A program made the position numbers and the translations under genes. Shown here piece by piece: positions 1 through 6,402 of a stretch of DNA of 22,876 nt. The DNA comes from Bacteroidota bacterium. GTDB taxonomy: Bacteria; Bacteroidota; Bacteroidia; Flavobacteriales; Flavobacteriaceae. The notes under the pieces are model-generated. The model did no database searches and had not been told where the DNA came from. It saw only the letters and a list, made by a program, of their open reading frames with translations. The DNA is taken from contig CANKLD010000012.1 in NCBI GenBank assembly GCA_947483095.1, positions 1-22,876 of the forward strand, in the 5' to 3' direction. Position 1 is the first letter of the stretch; each line of letters starts with the position of its first letter.

Positions 1-1530
1 TTTAATTAGTTCTTGCATCGCCAAAAGTTTTTCTTCATTTGGTTCGTCGTGAATTCTGTAAACAAAAGTCTTTTTTTGACGCCCAATAAATTCTGAAACT
101 TTTTTATTTGCCAAAAGCATAAATTCTTCAATTAAATGATTGGAATCTCGAGAAGTTTTAAAATAAACACCTTCAGGATTTCCTGTTTCTGAAAGGTTGA
201 ATTTTACTTCTACTTTATCAAAAGAAATCGCTCCGTTATTCATTCTATTTTCACGCATAATTTTTGCTAATTCATCTAATTTTAGAGTAGCAAAGACAAT
301 TTCGTCCGAGACTTTATAGGCACTTCCAGTGATTGATGTTTCTATGGGAATAGTATTTTCTCTGGTTTCAATGATGTGTTGCGCTTCTTCATATGCAAAC
401 CGCTGATTAGAATTTATAACTGTTCTACCAAACCAACTGTTTTTAATATTCGCCTTTTTATCTAATTCAAAAATAGCGGAAAAAGTATATTTATCTTCGT
501 TTGGACGTAAAGAACAGGTAAAATTTGACAAAACTTCGGGCAACATCGGAACCACTCTATCTACTAAATATACAGATGTTGCTCGATTATAGGCTTCATT
601 ATCTAGAATTGTTCCTTCTAGTAAATAATGAGAAACATCGGCAATATGAATTCCAATTTCGTAATTTCCATTTTCTACTATTTTAAAAGATAAAGCATCA
701 TCAAAATCTTTTGCATCTTTTGGATCAATAGTAAACGTCAATGTATCGCGCATATCTCGACGCTTTGTAATTTCACTTTCTTGAATGGATGTGTCTATTT
801 TTTGAGCAAAAACTTCTACTTCTAATGGAAATTCGGCTGGTAAACCATATTCAGCTAAAATAGCGTGAATTTCAGTATTGTGTTCGCCTGGTTTTCCTAA
901 AACTTTTAATACAGATCCAAACGGACTATCAGCTCTTGTTGGCCAATCTTCAATATGAACCAAAACTACATCTCCATTTTCAGCGTCCCCTAATTTATCT
1001 TTTGAAATAAAAATATCAGTGTACATTTTTGGATTTGCAGTCGATACAAAGGCAAAGTTCTTCTGAATATCTATTACTCCTACAAAATCAGTTTTCTTTC
1101 TTTCTATAACTTCTATAACTTCTCCTTCAGCGCGTTTTCCTCTTCGGCGGTTATATACATACACTTTTACAGTATCACCATCTAAAGCGTGGTTTAAATT
1201 ATTTGTTGGAATAAACACATCTTCAGTAAAATCAGAACTAATAAAATAAGCGGTTTTCCTACCCGTCATATCTATTTTACCTTCGTAATAATCATTACTT
1301 GCTTCTACAATTAAATATTTTCCTGGTTCTATTTCTTCTATTTTTTTTTGAGCAACAAGAATCTTTAAATCTTTAATAATTTGATTTCTACTTTGTGTAT
1401 TATCTAATTCTAATTTAATTCCTATTTGCTTATAATTGAATGCTTTATTTGCATTTTGTGCTAATATTTTTACTATTTTATCTGTTAAATCAGCTTGTTT
1501 TTTGACTGGTTTCCTTAGTCTTTTACTCAT
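1..1530 (-). CDS. rnr: Ribonuclease R (3'-5' exoribonuclease), C-terminus cut by window edge
   Basis: Processive 3'-5' exoribonuclease of the RNB family that degrades structured RNA in the cytoplasm. The minus-strand frame opens at ATG 1530-1528 and stays open for 510 codons to base 1; family members are about 700-750 residues, so the end of the catalytic domain and the S1 domain lie outside. The N-terminus is lysine-rich (MSKRLRKPVKKQ) and followed by a helix-turn-helix-like segment and cold-shock/OB-fold regions. The RNB signature TIDPKDAKDFDDA at about residues 266-278 carries the conserved aspartates that bind catalytic magnesium, followed by IGIHIADVSHY, typical of RNase R and RNase II. 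It is transcribed away from the DUF2007 gene across a 143-bp divergent spacer. The N-terminal winged-helix and cold-shock arrangement favours RNase R over RNase II. Confidence 0.95.
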   Translation of the reverse strand, partial: MSKRLRKPVKKQADLTDKIVKILAQNANKAFNYKQIGIKLELDNTQSRNQIIKDLKILVAQKKIEEIEPGKYLIVEASNDYYEGKIDMTGRKTAYFISSDFTEDVFIPTNNLNHALDGDTVKVYVYNRRRGKRAEGEVIEVIERKKTDFVGVIDIQKNFAFVSTANPKMYTDIFISKDKLGDAENGDVVLVHIEDWPTRADSPFGSVLKVLGKPGEHNTEIHAILAEYGLPAEFPLEVEVFAQKIDTSIQESEITKRRDMRDTLTFTIDPKDAKDFDDALSFKIVENGNYEIGIHIADVSHYLLEGTILDNEAYNRATSVYLVDRVVPMLPEVLSNFTCSLRPNEDKYTFSAIFELDKKANIKNSWFGRTVINSNQRFAYEEAQHIIETRENTIPIETSITGSAYKVSDEIVFATLKLDELAKIMRENRMNNGAISFDKVEVKFNLSETGNPEGVYFKTSRDSNHLIEEFMLLANKKVSEFIGRQKKTFVYRIHDEPNEEKLLAMQELIK

Positions 1531-1673
1531 AATTGTTTTCTTAAAAGTTGAAATTTACAAAATAGTTAGCAGTTGTTTGTTGATAATTATGAGTATTAAA
1601 GAAAATATAACTTTTAAAAAATAAATTCTCTTACAAATGCTATTCGCAGTACCTTTATAAAAAATAAATAAAA

Positions 1674-1907
1674 ATGAAAGAATTTGTAACTATTGCAACT
1701 TTTAATTTTCCTCACGAAATTATCGTGTTAAAATCTATTTTACAGAATGAAGGAATTGCATTTTTATTTCTTAATGAAACTTTAGTTTCTGTTAATCCTT
1801 TGGCAAGTTACGCTTACGGTGGAATTGAATTAAAAATTCATCCGAACGATTTTGAGATAGTTCAAAGTATTTTAGATAAATTAAATAACAATCTAAATAT
1901 TGTTTAA
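1674..1907 (+). CDS. DUF2007-family small protein
   Basis: A 77-residue protein resembling the DUF2007 family, annotated elsewhere as a putative signal-transducing protein; its biochemical role is unknown. Features typical of the family are the start MKEFVTIATFNFPHEI, a central segment on recognising which copy of a ligand or protein is present (LNETLVSVNPL), a glycine-containing loop (YGGIELKI) and the closing amphipathic helix (NDFEIVQSILDKL). There is no signal peptide or membrane segment, so it is probably cytoplasmic. It is divergent from rnr and is followed by 641 bp without a gene, so it is probably monocistronic. A near-match to the -7 promoter element (TACCTTTA, 1650-1657) lies 16 nt before the start. 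The family assignment rests on recognition of overall pattern only. Confidence 0.8.
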   Translation: MKEFVTIATFNFPHEIIVLKSILQNEGIAFLFLNETLVSVNPLASYAYGGIELKIHPNDFEIVQSILDKLNNNLNIV

Positions 1908-1961
1908 ATGATTTTTAAACTTATAATTTCATAAATGTTATCAACATATATAAAATACAAC

Positions 1962-1985
1962 AAAATTAAAATTAAAATTAAAATT
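1962..1985. repeat. AAAATT hexanucleotide tandem repeat, four units
   Basis: Four perfect consecutive AAAATT units in the AT-rich gene-free region between the DUF2007 gene and rpiB. Such low-melting tandem repeats are common in AT-rich genomes by chance and also occur as DNA-unwinding elements. Confidence 0.7.
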
Positions 1986-2518
1986 ATTTTTTAATGGTTA
2001 TTATAGTCTGTTAATAGTTGTAATAAAATTATTTTTTAAAGTAGATTTTTTTAGTTATAATTTTTTATCACAAGTTATAAACAGCTTGATTTTATATATA
2101 ACCTAATAAAACAAACGAATTCTATTTTTTAATTAACAACGGTTAATAATTATAAAATATACAATTTTTAGATAATTCAAAACTCAAAATTTGTTAATAA
2201 AGAAGTAATATTTAGTAATAACTTTTCTAAAAATTCATCAAACTAAATTAGTTTTATTCAATTCAATTTTTGATTACAAATTTTTATCATACCACAGAAG
2301 AAAACTTATAATTTTCTATCTAAACTTATAAACATTCAATGTTAAATTAAGGTTAACTGAATATCAATTAGTTACAAACAGATATTAACATTCTAAAAAA
2401 CAGCACTATATTTTATTTAATAAAATGAAACGATAAATATAATTAGTATTAATTATTAAGTGTTTATAATTTATTTAATTAAAATATAAATTCTAATTAA
2501 ATACAAGTTTAGTTTTGG

Positions 2519-2526
2519 TAAATTTG
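2519..2526 (+). promoter_or_regulatory. Putative -7 promoter element TAAATTTG for rpiB
   Basis: Exact match to the Bacteroidota -7 consensus TAnnTTTG, ending 22 nt before the rpiB ATG. No TTTG -33 element is visible at the expected distance upstream. Confidence 0.5.
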
Positions 2527-2548
2527 TAAAACAAAATAAATCTTACTT

Positions 2549-2977
2549 ATGAAAATTTCTATCGGAAACGATCACGCTGGACCAGAATACAAAAAGGCAA
2601 TTATTGAAATGCTCAAGGCAAATGGTTATAAGGTTACCAATTATGGTACCGATTCTGGTGATAGCGTTGATTATCCTGATTTCGCACATCCCGTTGCATT
2701 AGATGTTGAATCTAAAAGAGTCGATTTTGGAATTATAATTTGTGGAAGCGGAAATGGAATTGCAATGTCGGCAAATAAACACCAGGGAATTCGAGCGGCT
2801 TTGTGTTGGACTAAAGAAATTGCGGTCTTAGCGCGCCAACATAATGATGCTAATATTATAAGTATTCCTGCTAGATTTACTTCTATTCCTCAAGCTTTAG
2901 AAATGGTTCAAACGTTTCTTAATACCGATTTTGAAGGAGGAAGACACCAAAATAGAGTGAATAAAATTAGCTGTTAA
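2549..2977 (+). CDS. rpiB: Ribose-5-phosphate isomerase B
   Basis: Interconverts ribose 5-phosphate and ribulose 5-phosphate in the non-oxidative pentose phosphate pathway, in the cytoplasm. The 142-residue protein matches RpiB length (about 145-150). Near the N-terminus is the DHAG motif (D8-H9), followed by DYPDFA (41-46) and the active-site cysteine in ICGSGNG (C65); this motif usually reads CGTGxG, so serine replaces threonine. H98 in RQHNDAN corresponds to the ring-opening histidine, and the ARF motif follows. It begins 22 nt after an exact TAnnTTTG element and ends just before a strong hairpin terminator shared with the convergent tatA gene, so it is probably transcribed alone. The C-terminus GGRHQNRVNKI fits the family. 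Related LacA/LacB isomerases are less likely given the motifs. Confidence 0.95.
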   Translation: MKISIGNDHAGPEYKKAIIEMLKANGYKVTNYGTDSGDSVDYPDFAHPVALDVESKRVDFGIIICGSGNGIAMSANKHQGIRAALCWTKEIAVLARQHNDANIISIPARFTSIPQALEMVQTFLNTDFEGGRHQNRVNKISC

Positions 2978-3000
2978 TATTTCCTATATTTTAAAATAAA

Positions 3001-3026
3001 AAAGGCTTTTCATTCGAAAAGCCTTT
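3001..3026. terminator. Bidirectional Rho-independent terminator between rpiB and tatA
   Basis: Perfect 11-bp stem: AAAGGCTTTTC (3001-3011), loop ATTC, and GAAAAGCCTTT (3016-3026). It is preceded by an A-rich run and followed by a T-rich run, so it can serve rpiB on plus and tatA on minus. It sits between the two convergent stop codons. Confidence 0.9.
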
Positions 3027-3029
3027 CAT

Positions 3030-3203
3030 TTATTTTTTTTCTTCTTCTTTTTTGTCAGCAGCAGGTTCTTCTTTAGATGCGTTTTTAAACTCTTTAATTC
3101 CAGTTCCTAAACCTTTCATTAATTCTGGAATTTTTTTACCTCCAAAAAGCAATAAAAAAACAGCCGCTATAATTAATATTTCTGGTAAACCAAGTCTTCC
3201 CAT
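3030..3203 (-). CDS. tatA: Twin-arginine translocase subunit TatA
   Basis: Pore-forming subunit of the Tat system, which exports folded proteins across the inner membrane. A 57-residue protein starting [14 protein letters not shown]: one short N-terminal membrane helix, the [14 protein letters not shown] hinge plus amphipathic helix diagnostic of TatA/E, and a charged lysine/glutamate tail. The frame is open up to an ATG at 3287, but that extension (28 residues) is unlike TatA and contains the -7 promoter element at 3249-3256, so the ATG at 3203-3201 is preferred. It is convergent with rpiB and divergent from the M23-like membrane gene. No tatC is in the window. Some flavobacterial genomes have more than one TatA-like gene, so this could be one of several. 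Confidence 0.93.
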   Translation of the reverse strand: MGRLGLPEILIIAAVFLLLFGGKKIPELMKGLGTGIKEFKNASKEEPAADKKEEEKK

Positions 3204-3248
3204 GTTTGAAATTTTTTGTGCCGAAGCAATTGATAATAAATTACAATA

Positions 3249-3256
3249 CAAAGGTA
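3249..3256 (-). promoter_or_regulatory. Putative -7 promoter element TACCTTTG for tatA
   Basis: On the minus strand this reads TACCTTTG, an exact TAnnTTTG match, 45 nt before the preferred tatA start. It lies within the longer upstream reading frame and so argues against the longer start. Confidence 0.45.
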
Positions 3257-3369
3257 AACAGAAATATTGGTTTTTCATTTCCCTCATTAATAAATATTTA
3301 TGATTTACTTTATTTATTAATAAAATTCAATACTTTAAAATCTTAATTTATAAATGATAGTTTTATCAT

Positions 3370-3377
3370 TATATTTG
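3370..3377 (+). promoter_or_regulatory. Putative -7 promoter element TATATTTG
   Basis: Exact TAnnTTTG match ending 20 nt before the ATG at 3398. It would drive the short membrane gene and probably the GH3-like gene behind it. No clear -33 TTTG is visible. Confidence 0.5.
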
Positions 3378-3397
3378 TGATAATAATATTAAGAACG

Positions 3398-3883
3398 ATG
3401 TCAGAGAAAAGAAAAATATTAAAGAGGAAATTATTCACCAAAAACCGCTTGGTTATTTTAAACGAGGATACTTTCGAAGAAATTTTTTCCCTTAAATTAA
3501 CCTTAATGAATGTATTTGTTGTTGCCTCAGTTGCAGCTATATTAATCATTACTTTTACTACTTATGTTATTGCTTTTACCCCTTTACGAGAATATATTCC
3601 GGGTTATGCTTCCACTAAATTAAGAAAAGAAGCTACGGAATTGGCCTTAAAATCGGATTCTTTAGCGTTGGCATTGAAGAAAAATGACGCCTATTTAAAA
3701 TCAGTGGTTAAGGTTTTAAATGGCGACTTAGAATACGAGCAAATAAATAAGGATTCCATCATGTCTTCCGATAATAGTAGCGCTCCAATTGAAAATAAAG
3801 CACCCTCCAAAGCGGAATTACAATTGAGAGAGCAAATTTTACAAGAAGAAAAACTACTTTCTAAAGAAAAGAAAAAAAAATAG
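3398..3883 (+). CDS. Short single-pass membrane protein resembling the N-terminus of M23 peptidases
   Basis: 161 residues. The N-terminal 36 residues are basic (MSEKRKILKRKLFTKNRLV) with the segment LNEDTFEEIFSLKLTL, followed by one membrane helix at about 37-60 and the periplasmic motif FTPLREYIPGY. This head closely resembles the N-terminal anchor of Bacteroidota M23/LytM cell-wall peptidases. After a short coiled-coil-like stretch (about 75-105) the protein ends in an acidic/basic tail; the LytM peptidase domain with its HxH zinc motif is missing. No peptidase remnant follows the stop codon, so this looks like a stand-alone family member rather than a recent truncation. The start at 3398 is preferred over an in-frame upstream TTG/ATT-type start because it follows the TAnnTTTG promoter. 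It is 29 nt upstream of the GH3-like gene, probably an operon. A run of nine A residues (3872-3880) precedes the stop. Confidence 0.75.
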   Translation: MSEKRKILKRKLFTKNRLVILNEDTFEEIFSLKLTLMNVFVVASVAAILIITFTTYVIAFTPLREYIPGYASTKLRKEATELALKSDSLALALKKNDAYLKSVVKVLNGDLEYEQINKDSIMSSDNSSAPIENKAPSKAELQLREQILQEEKLLSKEKKKK

Positions 3884-3912
3884 TTTGAAACTAGCTTAAA
3901 TACAAATTATAA

Positions 3913-5403
3913 ATGTCTTTAAAATCTTTCTTGGCCAAACAATTTGCCAAATCCATTTATAAAAAAACCAAATTATGGACCGATAATCCTGTTCAAACCC
4001 AGCAAACCGTTTTTAAAGATATTATCCGTCAAGCGAAAAACACGCAATTCGGCATTGACCATCATTTTGATTCCATAAAAACATTCCAAGATTTCTCTAA
4101 AAAGGTGGCCATTCGCGATTACGAAGCCCTAAAACCGTATATTGATCGCGTGGTACAGGGTGAAGAAAATATACTTTGGAAAGGGAAACCGTTGTATTTT
4201 GCCAAAACATCGGGAACAACTTCTGGCGCAAAATACATTCCATTAACTAAGGAATCGATGCCTTTTCATATTGAAGCCGCTCGAAATGCTATTCTACATT
4301 ATATTCATGAAACCGGAAAAGCAGATTTTGTAAATGGCAAGATGATCTTTCTACAAGGAAGCCCAGTATTACAAGAAAAAAACGGAATTCAATTGGGAAG
4401 ATTATCCGGAATTGTAGCCCATTTTGTGCCGAAATATTTGCAAAAAAACAGAATGCCCAACTTCGAAACCAATTGCATTGAAGACTGGGAAAAAAAAGTG
4501 GATGCCATTGTTGAAGAAACCTTGCACGAAGACATGACGGTGATTTCCGGAATTCCGTCTTGGGTGCAAATGTATTTTGAAAAATTACAGCAGAAAGCCG
4601 AAAAACCTGTTGGAGAGCTATTCAAAAACTTCAATTTGTTCATTTATGGCGGAGTGAATTTTGAACCTTATCGTGCTAAATTTGAAAATTTAATTGGTAG
4701 AAAAGTTGATTCTATAGAATTATTTCCTGCCTCGGAAGGATTTTTCGCCTACCAAGATTCGCAAAAAGAAAAGGGAATGTTATTGCTCTTAAACGCTGGA
4801 ATTTTCTATGAATTTATAAAATCTGAAGAGTATTTTACTGAAAGCCCAAGGCGATATACTATTGGCGAAGTTGAATTGAATGTAAATTATGTTTTGATCA
4901 TTTCAACCAACGCGGGACTTTGGGGTTATAATATTGGCGATACCGTTCAATTTACCTCTTTAAAACCGTATCGCGTTATAGTTTCAGGACGAATTAAACA
5001 TTTCATTTCTGCTTTTGGAGAACACGTGATCGGAAAAGAAGTCGAACAGGCGTTGAAACAAGCCATGCAAAACACCTCAATTCAAATTAACGAATTTACC
5101 GTTGCGCCTCAAATCACACCTTCGGATGGTTTGCCATATCACGAATGGTTTATAGAATTTGAAAACGAACCTGAAAACGAAGTCGCATTTGCGGAAGCGA
5201 TAGACAACGCAATGAGAACTCAAAACACCTATTATAACGACTTGATTGTGGGGAAAGTTTTACTCAAATTAGTTATTACCAAAGTGCCTAAAAATGGTTT
5301 CCAAGACTATATGAAATCGATTGGGAAGTTAGGCGGACAAAACAAAATTCCGAGGTTGAGTAACGACAGAACGATTGTGGATTTTTTTAGTAGTACTAAA
5401 TAA
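3913..5403 (+). CDS. GH3-family acyl-adenylating (acyl-acid amido synthetase-like) protein
   Basis: 496 residues, a full-length member of the GH3 family, a branch of the adenylate-forming enzyme superfamily. Plant GH3 proteins join amino acids to auxin or jasmonate through an acyl-AMP intermediate; the bacterial substrates are not established. Visible ATP/AMP-binding motifs in family order: FAKTSGTTSGAKYIPLT (P-loop-like motif, starting F96), ELFPASEGFFAY (about 269-280), GLWGYNIGD (335-343) and the hinge region VSGRIKHFISAFGEHV. All key motifs are intact, so it is probably active. It has no signal peptide, implying a cytoplasmic location. It follows the M23-like membrane gene by 29 nt and is followed by a REP-like palindrome. 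The family call is secure; the substrate is unknown, and the polysaccharide genes downstream give no direct clue. Confidence 0.9.
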   Translation: MSLKSFLAKQFAKSIYKKTKLWTDNPVQTQQTVFKDIIRQAKNTQFGIDHHFDSIKTFQDFSKKVAIRDYEALKPYIDRVVQGEENILWKGKPLYFAKTSGTTSGAKYIPLTKESMPFHIEAARNAILHYIHETGKADFVNGKMIFLQGSPVLQEKNGIQLGRLSGIVAHFVPKYLQKNRMPNFETNCIEDWEKKVDAIVEETLHEDMTVISGIPSWVQMYFEKLQQKAEKPVGELFKNFNLFIYGGVNFEPYRAKFENLIGRKVDSIELFPASEGFFAYQDSQKEKGMLLLLNAGIFYEFIKSEEYFTESPRRYTIGEVELNVNYVLIISTNAGLWGYNIGDTVQFTSLKPYRVIVSGRIKHFISAFGEHVIGKEVEQALKQAMQNTSIQINEFTVAPQITPSDGLPYHEWFIEFENEPENEVAFAEAIDNAMRTQNTYYNDLIVGKVLLKLVITKVPKNGFQDYMKSIGKLGGQNKIPRLSNDRTIVDFFSSTK

Positions 5404-5410
5404 TTGTTTT

Positions 5411-5467
5411 GTCATTCTGAATTTATTTCAGAATCTAAAAGAGAAGCTGAAACAAGTTAAGCTTGAC
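5411..5467. repeat. REP-like imperfect palindrome with paired hairpins
   Basis: Two 26-nt arms (5411-5436 and 5442-5467) separated by AAAAG; comparing one arm with the reverse complement of the other gives 19 of 26 identical positions. Each arm can also fold alone: the left arm has a perfect 8-bp stem ATTCTGAA/TTCAGAAT with a 5-nt loop, the right arm a near-perfect one based on AAGCTGAA/TTAAGCTT. GTCA and TGAC mark the outer ends. It fills the space between the GH3-like stop codon and the next gene. I recall similar GTCATTCTGAA-type palindromes scattered between genes in flavobacterial genomes, which suggests a REP/BIME-like dispersed element; it may also act as a transcript-stabilising or terminating hairpin. 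Confidence 0.75.
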
Positions 5468-5492
5468 AGAGATTTTAATAATATATAATTTC

Positions 5493-6359
5493 ATGAATAA
5501 GTTTTCCTTTTTATTATTTCTGTCCATTTCCTTTTTTGCCCAAACCAAAGGCGTTGTAGTTGACGAATCCGGAAAACCCATTCCGTATGTGAATATTTGG
5601 GTTGAAAATGAAAATATCGGAACTACTTCAGAAGAAAATGGCGAGTTTTCTATTGCTGCTTCCGCAAATAAAAACTTGATATTTTCTATTTTAGGATTTG
5701 AAAAAAGAATCCTAAAAGCTTCAGAGGTTTCCAATGTAATTATGAAAGCCATTTCATTTCAATTGGATGAAGTGGTAATTGTCCGTCATTATGAAACTAA
5801 AAAAATAGAAATCGGACAAATTAACAATTCCGTATTAGAGGCCTTCGATAACGGACCAAGAATTGACGTGAAGTTTTTCCCCTACGAAGCCGCCTATAAA
5901 AAAACCAAATTCATTAAGAAAGTAAGTATTTTAACTGATAGTAGAATAGATAATGCCACCGTTAAAATCCATTTTTATATGGCCGACGCCAATGGTTTTC
6001 CGGGCGAGGAATTACTCACGAGAGATTATATTCTAAACATCCAAAAAGGCGTGGTTAGAAATGGTTTTGACCTCACCGACTTGAATTTGAAAATACCCAA
6101 AACCGGACTCTTCATTGGTATTGAAAAACTGTTAATTTCGAAAAACAAATTGGAAAAAACGATCGTAAATTCTAATACTCAAAAAACAACCATTCAAATA
6201 ATTTTCTACCCGTTGGTATTGTACAATTACATAGAACGGGACTTTTTATTTACCTATTCGGGCGGTAAATGGAGCCGACAAACAAACGATAAAACCCAAT
6301 CTGAATCAGGTAAAATTAAGGTTTATGAACCCGCAATAAATTTGGTTTTAACCAACTAA
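5493..6359 (+). CDS. Secreted protein with a carboxypeptidase-regulatory-like domain
   Basis: 288 residues from the ATG at 5493. The frame can be read from a TTG at 5463, but that codon lies inside the palindromic repeat, and only the ATG start puts a clean signal peptide at the N-terminus (MNKFSFLLFLSISFFAQT). Residues about 19-100 form a carboxypeptidase D regulatory-like beta-sandwich (GVVVDESGKPIPYVNIWV, GTTSEENGEFSI, LGFEKR), as found at the N-terminus of Bacteroidota TonB-dependent receptors. Here no beta-barrel or plug follows; the remaining 185 residues are a beta-rich region I do not recognise (for example DNATVKIHFYMADANGFPG and GLFIGIEKLLI). It is probably periplasmic or at the outer membrane. 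It sits alone between the repeat and a promoter-bearing gene. Confidence 0.82.
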   Translation: MNKFSFLLFLSISFFAQTKGVVVDESGKPIPYVNIWVENENIGTTSEENGEFSIAASANKNLIFSILGFEKRILKASEVSNVIMKAISFQLDEVVIVRHYETKKIEIGQINNSVLEAFDNGPRIDVKFFPYEAAYKKTKFIKKVSILTDSRIDNATVKIHFYMADANGFPGEELLTRDYILNIQKGVVRNGFDLTDLNLKIPKTGLFIGIEKLLISKNKLEKTIVNSNTQKTTIQIIFYPLVLYNYIERDFLFTYSGGKWSRQTNDKTQSESGKIKVYEPAINLVLTN

Positions 6360-6372
6360 AACATAAAAACCT

Positions 6373-6380
6373 TACATTTG
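6373..6380 (+). promoter_or_regulatory. Putative -7 promoter element TACATTTG
   Basis: Exact TAnnTTTG match ending 22 nt before the ATG at 6403. It may drive the DUF6909-like gene and, by read-through, the polysaccharide cluster starting 8 nt after that gene. A TTTG at 6341-6344 is further upstream than the usual -33 spacing. Confidence 0.5.
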
Positions 6381-6402
6381 TTGGTTAATAAATAAAATCC
6401 AA

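Larger units (their letters stand above)
1908..2548. other. Gene-free AT-rich intergenic region, candidate replication origin
   Basis: 641 bp with no credible ORF on either strand and extremely low GC. It holds three exact copies of TTATAAACA (2075-2083 and 2326-2334 on plus; 2461-2469 on minus as TGTTTATAA) and one TTATCAACA (1938-1946), which is one mismatch from the DnaA box TTATCCACA. It also has a four-unit AAAATT tandem repeat (1962-1985) that could serve as an unwinding element, and several small inverted repeats such as ATTAAC-AACG-GTTAAT (2132-2147). The gene to the left reads leftward past the small DUF2007 gene, and nearly everything to the right reads rightward, as expected around an origin. 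The origin role is inference; the alternative is simply a long AT-rich promoter region. Confidence 0.35.

Noticed and set aside
1436..1624. 62-residue plus-strand ORF over the start of rnr
   Set aside because: It lies opposite the well-supported RNase R N-terminus, is hydrophobic by chance of AT-rich composition, and has no recognisable domain.
1962..1985. The AAAATT tandem repeat as a CRISPR or mobile-element trace
   Set aside because: Units are only six bases with no spacers and no nearby cas or transposase gene; it is simple-sequence DNA.
3204..3287. Longer TatA N-terminus from an ATG at 3287
   Set aside because: The added residues are unlike any TatA, and a TAnnTTTG promoter element lies within them.
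3052..3303. 83-residue plus-strand ORF over tatA
   Set aside because: It is the antisense reading of the TatA coding region and resembles no protein family.
5463..5492. Upstream TTG start for the carboxypeptidase-regulatory-domain gene
   Set aside because: The TTG is inside the palindromic repeat and would put ten non-signal residues before the signal peptide; the ATG at 5493 gives a clean signal peptide.
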